Assembly (NCBI GenBank): GCA_016933115.1
Contig: JAFGBL010000210.1
Span: forward strand, 1-58,075
Reading direction: 5' to 3'
Origin: Bacteroidales bacterium
Lineage (GTDB): Bacteria > Bacteroidota > Bacteroidia > Bacteroidales > JAADJA01
Length of the DNA: 58,075 bases
Part shown: positions 1 to 8,475 of the stretch, piece by piece
Layout: each line of letters starts with the position of its first letter
How positions within the stretch are numbered: position 1 is the first letter of the stretch
Translations under genes and position numbers: made by a program
The notes under the pieces: model-generated
Databases searched by the model: none
Seen by the model: the letters and a program-made list of their open reading frames with translations, nothing else
What the model was told of the DNA's origin: nothing

Positions 1-30
1 ATCGTTTGGTTCGCAAAACAAACTTACAAC

Positions 31-70
31 TTGGGGTGAAACCCTCGGGGAGTAACCCCTCTTTTATTTT
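31..70 (+). terminator. Possible intrinsic terminator of a gene left of the window
   Basis: GGGGT at 33-37 can pair with ACCCC at 55-59, followed by the T-rich run CTTTTATTTT. The loop is long (17 nt), so the hairpin is only moderately convincing. No gene lies between it and the window edge, so it would end a transcript entering from the left. The rest of 1-229 shows nothing recognisable. Confidence 0.4.
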
Positions 71-229
71 AGTCGGTCAGTAGTGATAAATTATAAAACT
101 TAAGAAATATAAGCATATATACAATTCATAAATCAGAATTGACCAACCCGGAGTTAACAATTGTTGTAAATAATCTAACTGGTAAAATAAGCGAGATTAT
201 GAAAACAGCGGCAATAAAAAATTCTGATC

Positions 230-988
230 ATGAAAAAATCGAGGGTTTTATTTGTAGGAGTTTTTTTACTTTCTTATCATAGCCTCAACAGCTCCGAACC
301 TGATGAATGGTGTGGACCCAGGGAAAGGGTTTTTCTCAAAAACTGGTCAATCAACCTGAACATCGGATACACTTCATATTTTGGCGACCTAAGCCAATAC
401 GACCTGGATGTGGTGAATAAGTTGATTTATGAAAGCAAACCGGCTTACGGTATTAAATTGACCAAATATATCAAAAATAAGTTTTTAATGTCCGGCCAGT
501 TTATTTACGGTGGATTTAAAAGCGATTTCCTGTCCGATCATATTTTTGAAACAACCCTGGTTGAATACAGCATTCAGGCCGGTTTGGATTTGACAAAACT
601 ACTTTTTCCAAGGATCAGCCTCGATTATGGGTTTGAAGTTTATGTCGGTACCGGGCAGTTTATTTTCCAAACAAATGTATTCACAGGCATCGATGGCCTT
701 CAAACCCCGAAAACGAACAGCACAAGGGTTCCCGAATTTGTATATTTTTTTGGCAGCGGATTTTATTATCAATTATCCGATCGTTTTCGAATAACGGTCG
801 ACCTTGCCATCAGGCAGGCACAAAACGATAACATCGATAAATATCTGGCACATGGAGATTTTGATTATTATTCATTACTGAATATCGGCTTATCATACGC
901 CATTGGAAAAATAGTCTCCCATAACAAATATAAATCCCGATTTTTATTAAATAAGAATAGACAAATCTGGAGAAGTAATTCCATGTGA
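230..988 (+). CDS. Outer-membrane beta-barrel protein (hypothetical)
   Basis: 252 residues. It begins with a Lys-Lys and hydrophobic signal peptide (residues 1-21), then a mature region of short amphipathic strands separated by polar turns, for example LNIGYTSYFGDLS, YGIKLTKYIKNKFLMSGQFI and YYSLLNIGLSYAIGKI. This alternation, rich in Tyr, Phe and Gly, is what a small outer-membrane barrel of about eight strands looks like. A basic tail of about 20 residues follows the last strand, which is unusual because barrels normally end in an aromatic residue. It stands alone: the next gene has its own promoter. I cannot assign a family or ligand. The start is the only ATG before the signal peptide. 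Confidence 0.7.
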   Translation: MKKSRVLFVGVFLLSYHSLNSSEPDEWCGPRERVFLKNWSINLNIGYTSYFGDLSQYDLDVVNKLIYESKPAYGIKLTKYIKNKFLMSGQFIYGGFKSDFLSDHIFETTLVEYSIQAGLDLTKLLFPRISLDYGFEVYVGTGQFIFQTNVFTGIDGLQTPKTNSTRVPEFVYFFGSGFYYQLSDRFRITVDLAIRQAQNDNIDKYLAHGDFDYYSLLNIGLSYAIGKIVSHNKYKSRFLLNKNRQIWRSNSM

Positions 989-1055
989 AATACGAAAATG
1001 TTTTCAATAAATATTTTTCAAACTGAAAAACCAATAACTGAAAGCCAGAACATAA

Positions 1056-1084
1056 TTGGCATATGCATTAACTTCCTATCTTTG
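1056..1084 (+). promoter_or_regulatory. Bacteroidota-type promoter for the PPAD-like gene
   Basis: TTGG at 1056-1059 and TATCTTTG at 1077-1084 are 17 bases apart, matching the Bacteroidota -33/-7 consensus (TTG and TAnnTTTG). Transcription should start near 1091, so the in-frame TTG at 1056 lies inside the promoter and cannot be the start codon. Confidence 0.75.
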
Positions 1085-1103
1085 CCATTATCTACATAAA
1101 ATT

Positions 1104-2792
1104 ATGACGAATTTGACATACAAAATCATCTTCTTATCGGTTTTTATTTTCCCACTTACTGTTATCTCACAACAACAAAGGCGGTTTGTGGCGGAATGGG
1201 AACCTGCATGGGGAACCCTGATTCGCTGGCCTCTGGGGATACCTTCAGAACTTGTTGTTGAGCTGGCCGAAGACGATAGCCTTTACGTGATGGTTGAATC
1301 GAACTACCAGCGTGACCAAGCCCTGGATGCATTCAATGCATGGAATGTAAACATTAACCATTGCCGGTTTTTATATGCCCCGACTTATTCGCACTGGACG
1401 CGTGACTGGGGGCCTCATTACATATTCAATGAGCAAGGAATTGCAGGAATAGCCGATCCTATATTCAATGGTTATCCGTGGGTACCGGGTTGTCCCCCAT
1501 CAGGCTATAAACCTGAACATTCAAATAGTATCAGAGCCGGAATTCTTGGGTGGGAAGAAGATGATGCAGTCAATATTGCCCTGGCAGATTCTTTCAATTG
1601 TCCGTTGATTGCCCTGCCAGTCTATTTAACCGGTGGAAATATAATGGTTGACGGTTACCAAACGGCAATTTCCACCCAACAAATGCTGGATGAAAATTTC
1701 CCCATTGCCAACGAGGAGGTTTTCAGGCAGATGGCTGAGGATTCGCTTGGAATTTCAAATTATATCATTGTCAATAACCCGGAAGTTCATGGCATCCAGC
1801 ACATCGATTGCTACGCCAAATTCCTGGATGAGGAAACCATTCTAGTGAAACAGGTCGACACATGGAATCCGGAATATGAATGCTGTGAAGCCCTGGCTGA
1901 ACATCTTGGAAATGAATTGAGTTGTTTCGGTAATCCTTTCAATATCATCCGGATATACTGCGGCGCCTACAATGGGACTGAAGTTGCCGCATATACAAAT
2001 TCACTTATATTGAATAAAAAAGTACTGGTGCCGACCTTTAATATTGCTTCAGACGAAAGCGCTTTGCAAACTTATGCCGATGCGATGCCCGGATACGAAG
2101 TTATCGGTTTCGATTGGGAAGGCTGGTATTATTATGATGCACTTCATTGCAGAACCATGGGTATTTTCGACCGGAAGATGCTCAGGATCGGGCATAAACC
2201 ACTGGAAGGGGAAATCTCATTTAGCGGGTTACCTTTTATCAAGGCATTGATTGACGACCGGAGTGACGCCGGATTGGTCGAAGATGACTTGCTTCTTCAT
2301 TGGCGGGAACAAGGCACAACATTTTGGTACACAGTAGAATTTTACCCGATGGAATACCCCGACTCTTTTTATTCCTTCATTCCCTATCCCGTTATCGGAA
2401 CTACCTATGAATACTATATTGCGGCTGCCGATTCATCGGGAAGAAATGAAACCATGCCACGGACCGCTCCCGAAAAATTATTCAGTTTTACAGTGTCTGA
2501 TCTGACTACTCAGGAAAATGAATATTCTAACTTATCCGAATTTTCTGTTCAACCTACCATTTTTACTGAAGGAGTGGAAATCACTTTTCCCGGAGTAAAA
2601 GAGGCCAACCTCTGTATTTGGTCGATGAACGGACAATTGGTGCGCAAATGGCATTATAATCAAATTGGCAAGGCAGGTAAAATTCACTGGGATGGAAAAA
2701 GCATGACCGGGGAGGATTGTTCTGAAGGCATGTACCTGGTGGCTTTTATTGAAAAAAATGGAGTTCAGGTTAAAAAAATAGTCAGGAAATAG
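1104..2792 (+). CDS. Secreted PPAD-like protein-arginine deiminase with T9SS type A C-terminal domain
   Basis: 562 residues from the ATG that follows the promoter. Signal peptide 1-23 (hydrophobic run ending VIS-QQQ), guanidino-modifying catalytic domain about 25-370, immunoglobulin-like domain about 375-470, T9SS domain about 485-562 ending KKIVRK. Predicted catalytic residues are Asp101 in RDWGP, His233 and Asp235 in QHIDC, Asn299 in YTNSLILN and Cys349 in DALHCRTMG. The order, the near-identical numbering and the domain layout match Porphyromonas gingivalis PPAD (Asp130, His236, Asp238, Asn297, Cys351; 556 residues), from memory. The family converts arginine to citrulline and ammonia. The two arginines PPAD uses to grip the carboxylate of a C-terminal arginine (Arg152, Arg154) fall in the local segment FNGYPWVPG, which has none, so the substrate may differ. 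Export through T9SS to the surface is inferred from the C-terminal domain. A plain agmatine deiminase is less likely because of the Ig and sorting domains. Confidence 0.88.
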   Translation: MTNLTYKIIFLSVFIFPLTVISQQQRRFVAEWEPAWGTLIRWPLGIPSELVVELAEDDSLYVMVESNYQRDQALDAFNAWNVNINHCRFLYAPTYSHWTRDWGPHYIFNEQGIAGIADPIFNGYPWVPGCPPSGYKPEHSNSIRAGILGWEEDDAVNIALADSFNCPLIALPVYLTGGNIMVDGYQTAISTQQMLDENFPIANEEVFRQMAEDSLGISNYIIVNNPEVHGIQHIDCYAKFLDEETILVKQVDTWNPEYECCEALAEHLGNELSCFGNPFNIIRIYCGAYNGTEVAAYTNSLILNKKVLVPTFNIASDESALQTYADAMPGYEVIGFDWEGWYYYDALHCRTMGIFDRKMLRIGHKPLEGEISFSGLPFIKALIDDRSDAGLVEDDLLLHWREQGTTFWYTVEFYPMEYPDSFYSFIPYPVIGTTYEYYIAAADSSGRNETMPRTAPEKLFSFTVSDLTTQENEYSNLSEFSVQPTIFTEGVEITFPGVKEANLCIWSMNGQLVRKWHYNQIGKAGKIHWDGKSMTGEDCSEGMYLVAFIEKNGVQVKKIVRK

Positions 2793-2828
2793 ACTGCTTC
2801 AGATCAAAAATTTTATCAAGTTACAAAT

Positions 2829-3173
2829 ATGGGGCTGTTTTCAAAAATAAGTGGATTGGACCGGCTGGTTCAGGAATTTCCAGTAGGATATCATTCAATT
2901 GAAAAAGAATATAAAAAATGTACGGTTAAAATTGGTAAGGTAAGGTACAGGCGGTGTGTGAATGTGGGAATTGGCCCGGAAGGATTAATTCTAAAAGTAA
3001 ATCCACCCATGGTTAAAGCCAAACAGTTTTTTATTCCCTGGACTGAAGTGCAGGAAACCCATTCAGATTCGCTTTACAACCTGAAGGCAGCGACTCTAAA
3101 ATTGAAATCAAACAATACTCCCATCACCTTTTATGAAAAATTATTCAGTGAAATGAAATGCTACCTGGTTTAA
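2829..3173 (+). CDS. Hypothetical protein, 114 aa
   Basis: A small soluble protein without signal peptide or membrane segment. The predicted pattern is mostly beta: KKCTVKIGKVRYRRCVNVGIG, EGLILKVNPPM, KQFFIPWTEVQETH, AATLKLKSNN, followed by a short C-terminal helix. A PH-like fold (a short sheet that includes a lipid- or protein-facing IPW strand) would fit, but this is only a guess from the pattern. It lies 36 bases after the PPAD-like gene and may be cotranscribed with it. Coding is supported by the clean frame and by the codon use, which resembles its neighbours. Function unknown. Confidence 0.6.
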   Translation: MGLFSKISGLDRLVQEFPVGYHSIEKEYKKCTVKIGKVRYRRCVNVGIGPEGLILKVNPPMVKAKQFFIPWTEVQETHSDSLYNLKAATLKLKSNNTPITFYEKLFSEMKCYLV

Positions 3174-3247
3174 AATAATAATCAGGCTGTTATAATTTTC
3201 TGAAAATTTTTAACGGAACCTTAACAGCAATTTTTAAATACTTCCAC

Positions 3248-3255
3248 TATCTTTG
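3248..3255 (+). promoter_or_regulatory. Bacteroidota -7 element (TATCTTTG)
   Basis: Exact TAnnTTTG match 26 bases before the ATG at 3282. No clear TTG at the -33 position. Confidence 0.55.
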
Positions 3256-3281
3256 GAACCGAAAATCATAAATTAAAAAGC

Positions 3282-4238
3282 ATGCAGATAAAATTTTTAC
3301 CGGTTAAAGTACTTTGTTTACTCATTGTTTTTTCAAGTAATATTTTGGCTCAACAACAACCTGAGAATCCCGGGTTTGAGCTGTGGGAAGAGTTTGGCAT
3401 TGGTCCCGACACGTTGGAACCGGTCGATTGGAGCTCATTGAAAAGCTCTGACGGCGGAGAACTGATCAATATGGTCATTCCGCAGGTTTGGGAACAAACC
3501 ACCGATGCCCATTCCGGATTGTATGCCGTTAAGCTGATAAACATGCCCATTTTATCCTTTGTCGCTCCCGGCACACTAACGAATGGAAGGGTTCATGCAA
3601 CCCTGCCCCCAACAGATGCCTATGTTTATACCATTGAGGATGATCCGCAGTGGAACACACCTTTTACCGATATGCCGGACAGTTTGACCTCCTGGGCAAA
3701 ATTTCTCCCGCAATCTGCTGATATTGCACACATCATTGCTGTTTTACACACCGATACAGCCAAAATTTTCGATACCACCATGACCAATTGGGTGGCCGTA
3801 GCAAATATTGATATTTCACAGGAGACCGGAGAATGGTCGCAGTTTTCAGCACCATTTACATACTTAAACGGAGAAACCCCCGAATTTATCCTTTTTGGAA
3901 TTTTTGTTGGTGATGCTGAAAATTCGACCGTTGGCAGTATTTTGTATATCGATGATATTGAACTGATCTATCATGAAACAGGTCAGGAAAAAGTGATCAA
4001 TAATAACCCATATGATATTTACATGTCGGGCAGTCAACTTGTGTTGAGGTGCGAACCAAACGATATCAAGGAAGTTTCTACCCTTGAAATCCTGGACAAT
4101 ATGGGTCGGATCGCCTGGAAAGAACAATTCTCACCGGAGTCTTTAAATACATTTAATCTGGACATCTCTCCGGGCATTTATATCTGCAGAATTAGTGGTC
4201 GAAACCACTTTGTTGCAAAAAAAATAGTTGTCAGGTAG
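3282..4238 (+). CDS. Secreted PCMD-like protein with T9SS type A domain
   Basis: 318 residues. Signal peptide 1-23 (LLIVFSSNILA-QQQ). The mature N-terminal 210 residues form a beta-rich module: NPGFELWEEF, then WEQTTDAHSGLYAVKL, then LTSWAKFLPQ and FTYLNGETPEFILFGI, ending in a YIDDIELIY strand. This resembles the putative carbohydrate metabolism (PCMD) module of Bacteroidota surface proteins and, more loosely, carbohydrate-binding jelly rolls. The last 75 residues are a T9SS type A domain (LEILDNMGRIAWKE, SPGIYICRISG, KKIVVR). The following gene is a paralog of the N-terminal module. Its ligand is unknown; carbohydrate binding is an inference from the fold pattern. Surface location follows from the sorting domain. 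Confidence 0.75.
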   Translation: MQIKFLPVKVLCLLIVFSSNILAQQQPENPGFELWEEFGIGPDTLEPVDWSSLKSSDGGELINMVIPQVWEQTTDAHSGLYAVKLINMPILSFVAPGTLTNGRVHATLPPTDAYVYTIEDDPQWNTPFTDMPDSLTSWAKFLPQSADIAHIIAVLHTDTAKIFDTTMTNWVAVANIDISQETGEWSQFSAPFTYLNGETPEFILFGIFVGDAENSTVGSILYIDDIELIYHETGQEKVINNNPYDIYMSGSQLVLRCEPNDIKEVSTLEILDNMGRIAWKEQFSPESLNTFNLDISPGIYICRISGRNHFVAKKIVVR

Positions 4239-4302
4239 ATTAAATTGCAACTGTTTTAGGATATTAATTTTATTAGTCTTTTATTTTAAAAATTAAACAG
4301 TT

Positions 4303-5667
4303 ATGGAAAAGAATATATCTTTTAAACTTTATTTTATTTCGCTTTTTATCCTTTTATTTCCGGTAGTGGCAATCTGTCAGCAGCAACCCGAAAATCCCGG
4401 TTTTGAAAACTGGGAAGATGTGGGACTTAATGTGGATGAACCGGTTGATTGGAGTTCAATTAAAACTGCCGACCAGTATGGAGGATTAGCCCCTTATGTG
4501 TGGGACCAAAGCACCGATGCGCATTCCGGTAATTATTCGGTCAAACTTTATAACAATACGGTACTTGGAATTGTCGCCGCGGGCACGCTAACAAATGGAA
4601 GAGTACATGCGGAACTTGCCGGTACGGGTTATGTATTTTCAGTTTTAGATGATGCTCGCTGGGTTACACCCTTTACCCAAAAGCCCGACAGCGTTGTCGT
4701 TTGGGCCAAGTTTTTTCCACAAGGCGGAGATATTGGTCAGGTAAAGGCAGTTCTCAATACCGGTTCCGCCATTATTCCCGATGCCGGACAGGCTGATTAT
4801 ATTGCTTTGGCACAAATCAATATTACGTCACAAACATCTTCATGGACCAGGTTTTCGGCGCCGTTTACATATTTTAATTCAACCGACCCGACGTATATTT
4901 TATTTGTTTTAAACGCTGCAAACGAAAATGCACACAATGGAACCATTGCATATTTTGATGATCTGCAGCTAATCTATAATCCTTTGTTGCTCGACCTTAC
5001 AGTTTTCCTACAGGGACCATACAATACGAACAAACAAATGTTTACCGACCTGAATCCTGATTTAATTCCAACCTCACAACCTTATAACATAGCACCATGG
5101 AATTATACAGGAACGGAAACCGCCGATCCCCTTCCCTCACCCGATATCGTGGATTGGGTATTGGTGGAGATCAGAGATGCGGTCAGCGCTGCCGGAGCCA
5201 ATGGGTTTACCACGGTTGGAAGAAAGGCCGGACTCCTGATGAAGGATGGAAGCATTGTTGCACCGGATGGGATTTCGATGCTATCGTTCAATAACTATAT
5301 CAACAACAACCTTTATGTTGTCGTGCGGCACCGTAACCACCTGGCTGTGATGTCGAATTTTGCACTTGCAAAAACCGATGGCGTTTATTCATACGATTTT
5401 TCAACCGCTTCTGATCAAACCTACGGAACTACCAATGGTTGTGTTCAACTTAACACCATCGGGCCGGCAGTATGGGGCATGATTGGTGGTGATGGTAATG
5501 CCAATAAAACAGTCGGGACAGAGGACAAAACCAACTTCTGGTCAATTCTGGTCGGGAAAACGGGATATCTTTCAGCTGACTACAATTTGGATGGGCAAAC
5601 CAACAACCCGGATAAAAACGACATTTGGCTTAAGAATGTCGGGAAAACCGGACAGGTTCCAAACTAG
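4303..5667 (+). CDS. Secreted PCMD-like protein with dockerin-like C-terminus, paralog of the preceding gene
   Basis: 454 residues. Signal peptide 1-25 (ends VAIC-QQQP). Residues 26-225 parallel the previous protein block by block (NPGFENWEDV, EPVDWSSIKT, WDQSTDAHSGNYSVKL, AGTLTNGRVHAEL), so the two genes are a tandem duplication. The C-terminal half is different: a beta domain beginning LDLTVFLQGPYN at about 227, and a terminal segment with two Asp/Asn-rich loops (DGNANKTVGTEDKTNFW and DYNLDGQTNNPDKNDIW) that resembles a dockerin-type calcium-binding pair. There is no T9SS type A domain; the protein ends GKTGQVPN. A terminus of this type recurs in Bacteroidota secreted proteins, to my knowledge without a proven role. 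It lies 64 bases after its paralog. Confidence 0.75.
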   Translation: MEKNISFKLYFISLFILLFPVVAICQQQPENPGFENWEDVGLNVDEPVDWSSIKTADQYGGLAPYVWDQSTDAHSGNYSVKLYNNTVLGIVAAGTLTNGRVHAELAGTGYVFSVLDDARWVTPFTQKPDSVVVWAKFFPQGGDIGQVKAVLNTGSAIIPDAGQADYIALAQINITSQTSSWTRFSAPFTYFNSTDPTYILFVLNAANENAHNGTIAYFDDLQLIYNPLLLDLTVFLQGPYNTNKQMFTDLNPDLIPTSQPYNIAPWNYTGTETADPLPSPDIVDWVLVEIRDAVSAAGANGFTTVGRKAGLLMKDGSIVAPDGISMLSFNNYINNNLYVVVRHRNHLAVMSNFALAKTDGVYSYDFSTASDQTYGTTNGCVQLNTIGPAVWGMIGGDGNANKTVGTEDKTNFWSILVGKTGYLSADYNLDGQTNNPDKNDIWLKNVGKTGQVPN

Positions 5668-5867
5668 GTTTTATTCCGCCAGAAGTTCAATGTTATTGTT
5701 TTCAGGAGTGTCGAGAGCCAAGTGCCTGTATAATTCCTGGTTAATTTTTTTATTCTATTCATTTCTGAGTAAAATTGCGAATCCGATATATCGAATTTCA
5801 AAAAATAATTTTATTTTGTCCGGTTCCTCATTTTTTTTATTTTTACAATTCATCTGAAAAGTGACCG

Positions 5868-7037
5868 GTGACCGATCTGAAACAAAACCTGAAAAGATTT
5901 CTGAATTTCAACCGGACCGAACGTAACGGGATAATAATTCTGTTAGCTGTTTTACTCCTGGTTATTGCTTTTAATATATTTCTTCCCTTTTTTTTCCCTC
6001 GTGAACCGGCTGATTTTGCCCTGATTGAAAAAGAGATCGATGAGTTCCTGGAAATGCAGCAAAAGGCAAAAAACTCTAAAATTAAAGTTTCAAAAAAAGA
6101 AGAAGGATTCAACCAGGATTATCATGACGTTTCGGATCTTAGCCCATTTCCCTTTGACCCAAACGGCCTTTCTGCAGAAGATTGGAAAGCACTCGGATTA
6201 GCAGGTCATCAAATCAGGGTGATTAAAAATTATGAAGCAAAGGGAGGAAAATTCAGGAAAAAGGAGGACCTCGAGAAAATTTACAGCATTTCTGCTGAAG
6301 AATATGCGGTTTTAGAACCATATATTCAAATTAAAGGGACAAAAGAAGATGATGATTTTCAGGAGTACCTGAGTGGTATAGAGCCATTTCCGTTTGATCC
6401 CAATAAAATGACACGTCAGGATTGGGAAAGCATGGGCCTGAGGGAAACACTGATCAACACCCTGATAAATTACACCGATAAGGGCGGCAGGTTCTATTCA
6501 AACGATGATTTCAAAAACATCTACGGATTGAAACCGGAGGAATTAGCTTTACTTGAGCCCTTTATTATTCAAGAACCGGATACCATAAAACAAAAAATAA
6601 AATCCGCAGAAATTCAGTCAATTTTTATCGACCTGAACAATGCAGATACATTGGACTTACAGCAATTGAAGGGTATCGGGCCGTCATTTGCCCGGCGGAT
6701 TGTTAAATACCGCGATATGCTCGGGGGTTTTGCAAAAAAAGAGCAATTGATAGAAGTTTATGGCATGGACAGTACCCGTTTAGCCGGGATTGTAAACAAT
6801 ATCTTTGTTGACAATAACAGTGTAAAGAAAATCAATATCAATACGGCAACCGTCAAGGATTTGATCAGGCACCCCTATATTGAATTTTACCTGGCTAAAT
6901 CCATCATCTCCCATCGTGAAAAAATTGGAAGCTATTCAAGCTTGGAGGAGATATTGGATGCCAAATTGATTTATAGAGAATTGTATGAAAAAATTTCGCC
7001 TTACCTTGCTATTGATGATCAGACAAATAACAGATGA
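5868..7037 (+). CDS. Membrane-anchored helix-hairpin-helix protein (ComEA-like repeats)
   Basis: 389 residues starting at GTG. One transmembrane helix at about 21-42 (IIILLAVLLLVIAFNIFLPF) with a basic cytoplasmic start, then four helix-hairpin-helix units. The first two begin with the same phrase, PFPFDPNGLSAEDW and PFPFDPNKMTRQDW. The third (LNNADTLDLQQLKGIGPSFA) and the fourth (ININTATVKDLIRHPYIEF) are close to the ComEA form. ComEA binds incoming DNA in competence, but single-gene HhH proteins of this kind are common in Bacteroidota without a competence locus, so DNA binding is a family-level inference. The next gene overlaps it by four bases (ATGA) and should be cotranslated. Confidence 0.8.
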   Translation: MTDLKQNLKRFLNFNRTERNGIIILLAVLLLVIAFNIFLPFFFPREPADFALIEKEIDEFLEMQQKAKNSKIKVSKKEEGFNQDYHDVSDLSPFPFDPNGLSAEDWKALGLAGHQIRVIKNYEAKGGKFRKKEDLEKIYSISAEEYAVLEPYIQIKGTKEDDDFQEYLSGIEPFPFDPNKMTRQDWESMGLRETLINTLINYTDKGGRFYSNDDFKNIYGLKPEELALLEPFIIQEPDTIKQKIKSAEIQSIFIDLNNADTLDLQQLKGIGPSFARRIVKYRDMLGGFAKKEQLIEVYGMDSTRLAGIVNNIFVDNNSVKKININTATVKDLIRHPYIEFYLAKSIISHREKIGSYSSLEEILDAKLIYRELYEKISPYLAIDDQTNNR

Positions 7038-8362
7038 AAAGGAAAATTAAATATGTGATTTTTATTTGGGTTTTAATGGCTTCAATAATCGATATGCTTG
7101 CCCAGGAACATGCTCAAAAAATCGATAAGAAGTTAAAATGGGAAGTCGACAGCCTGAATAATTACTGTGCGGAGTTATTAAATTCCGACCTTGAACAAGC
7201 TCATAAACTAGCTGAAATTGCTTTTAATCGTGCAGAAAAAATCAACTATTTAAAAGGCAAGGGAGCTGCCCAGAATATGTTGGGAAATATCAATTTATAT
7301 AGTGGTAATTATGATAAAGCCATTTTTTTTTACGAATCGGCCATTGAAACATTCGAAAAAATAGATTTTAAGGCTGGTATCGCACTCTGCAATAACAATA
7401 TAGGTCTAATCTATGAATATCGTGGCGATTTTAAAATTGCACTCACTTATCTTCAAAAGTACCTTGAATACGAAATAAATGGGAAAAACAAGGAAGGGAT
7501 GGCATCTTCATATAACAATGTTGCTGGCGTCTATTTTAAAATTGGAGACTACCAAACAAGTTTGGAACATTACGAAAAAAGCTATGATTTATATAGTAAA
7601 CTGGGAAATGAAAAAGAAAAAGTTTCATGCATCATAAACATCGCTGCAATTTATGAAATTCAGGGACTATACGGTAAGGCAATCGAATTAAATCATTCTG
7701 TGATTAATCAAAGCAAGCAATATGGCAATTTGTTCGAAAAGGCTACCGGGTTGAATAACCTTGGATCAAATTATTTGAACATAAATCAATTGGATACTTC
7801 CCTGGCATATTTAACCCAGGCACTTTTACTTCGTGATCAACTTAATGACCGTAATGGTATTTCATCAACATTAAAACTTATGGGGCAGGTAAATGCTGCA
7901 GCAAAAAAATATGACAAAGCCATCGACTACTATTTCCAGTCTCTGAAAATCAGCGAAGAATTGGAGGATAAGAGAGGGATTGCCGAATGTTTTACTTTGA
8001 TAGGCGAAAACCTTTTAAATAAGGGTAATACAGGTGGTTCCATCGAATATTTTCTACAAAGCCTTGAAATTGCTAGCATCATAGGTGCCCGCCTCGAAAT
8101 CCTCAACAATTACAAACAACTTGCAATGGCTCATGCCGCGGAAGGAGATTACCAAAAATCATTTGAATTTATTGCCCATTATGCAGCCCTGAAGGACAGC
8201 TTATCAATTGATATCAAAGAACCAATCGGCCAAAAAAAAGAAGATATGTCTATCCGCCTGGGCAAAAACATTTTATTGACCAGGTGGATTTCAATTTCAG
8301 CCGGTATTGTTGTTTTAGTTATTATCCTGTTCCTGTTTATCAGTAAAAGAAAACGAGTCTGA
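7034..8362 (+). CDS. TPR-repeat protein with single C-terminal membrane helix
   Basis: 442 residues. Signal peptide 1-23 (VLMASIIDMLA-QE), then about eight tetratricopeptide repeats from about 60 to 380, seen as repeated phrases such as GNYDKAIFFYESAIETFEKI, GDYQTSLEHYEKSYDLYSKL and KKYDKAIDYYFQSLKISEEL, then one transmembrane helix (about 416-438) and a short basic end SKRKRV. TPR arrays bind protein partners, here in the periplasm. In many Bacteroidota proteins the same arrangement continues into a histidine kinase or HTH domain on the inner side; here translation stops right after the helix, so no output domain exists. It overlaps the HhH gene by four bases. Confidence 0.8.
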   Translation: MKRKIKYVIFIWVLMASIIDMLAQEHAQKIDKKLKWEVDSLNNYCAELLNSDLEQAHKLAEIAFNRAEKINYLKGKGAAQNMLGNINLYSGNYDKAIFFYESAIETFEKIDFKAGIALCNNNIGLIYEYRGDFKIALTYLQKYLEYEINGKNKEGMASSYNNVAGVYFKIGDYQTSLEHYEKSYDLYSKLGNEKEKVSCIINIAAIYEIQGLYGKAIELNHSVINQSKQYGNLFEKATGLNNLGSNYLNINQLDTSLAYLTQALLLRDQLNDRNGISSTLKLMGQVNAAAKKYDKAIDYYFQSLKISEELEDKRGIAECFTLIGENLLNKGNTGGSIEYFLQSLEIASIIGARLEILNNYKQLAMAHAAEGDYQKSFEFIAHYAALKDSLSIDIKEPIGQKKEDMSIRLGKNILLTRWISISAGIVVLVIILFLFISKRKRV

Positions 8363-8441
8363 TTGTGCCCGGATTTTTTGGATTGACTGAATCCTCCCAT
8401 TGAAATAATATGATTTCTGGCTCGTTAAATTCTGGAATCAT

Positions 8442-8449
8442 TATCTTTG
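8442..8449 (+). promoter_or_regulatory. Bacteroidota -7 element (TATCTTTG)
   Basis: Exact TAnnTTTG match 26 bases before the ATG at 8476. It fixes the start: the earlier in-frame ATG at 8410 lies upstream of it, so would not be transcribed from this promoter. Confidence 0.6.
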
Positions 8450-8475
8450 CGATCAAATTAAAGAAAATAGGATTT

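Noticed and set aside
1104-2792. Annotation as a plain agmatine deiminase
   Set aside because: The catalytic residues are shared by both families, but the Ig-like domain, signal peptide, T9SS domain and the DALHCRTMG context all point to PPAD.
5483-5857. Plus-strand frame of 124 codons that overlaps the end of the dockerin-like protein
   Set aside because: It is out of frame with a well-supported gene over half its length, and the remainder is a hydrophobic AT-rich spacer translation.
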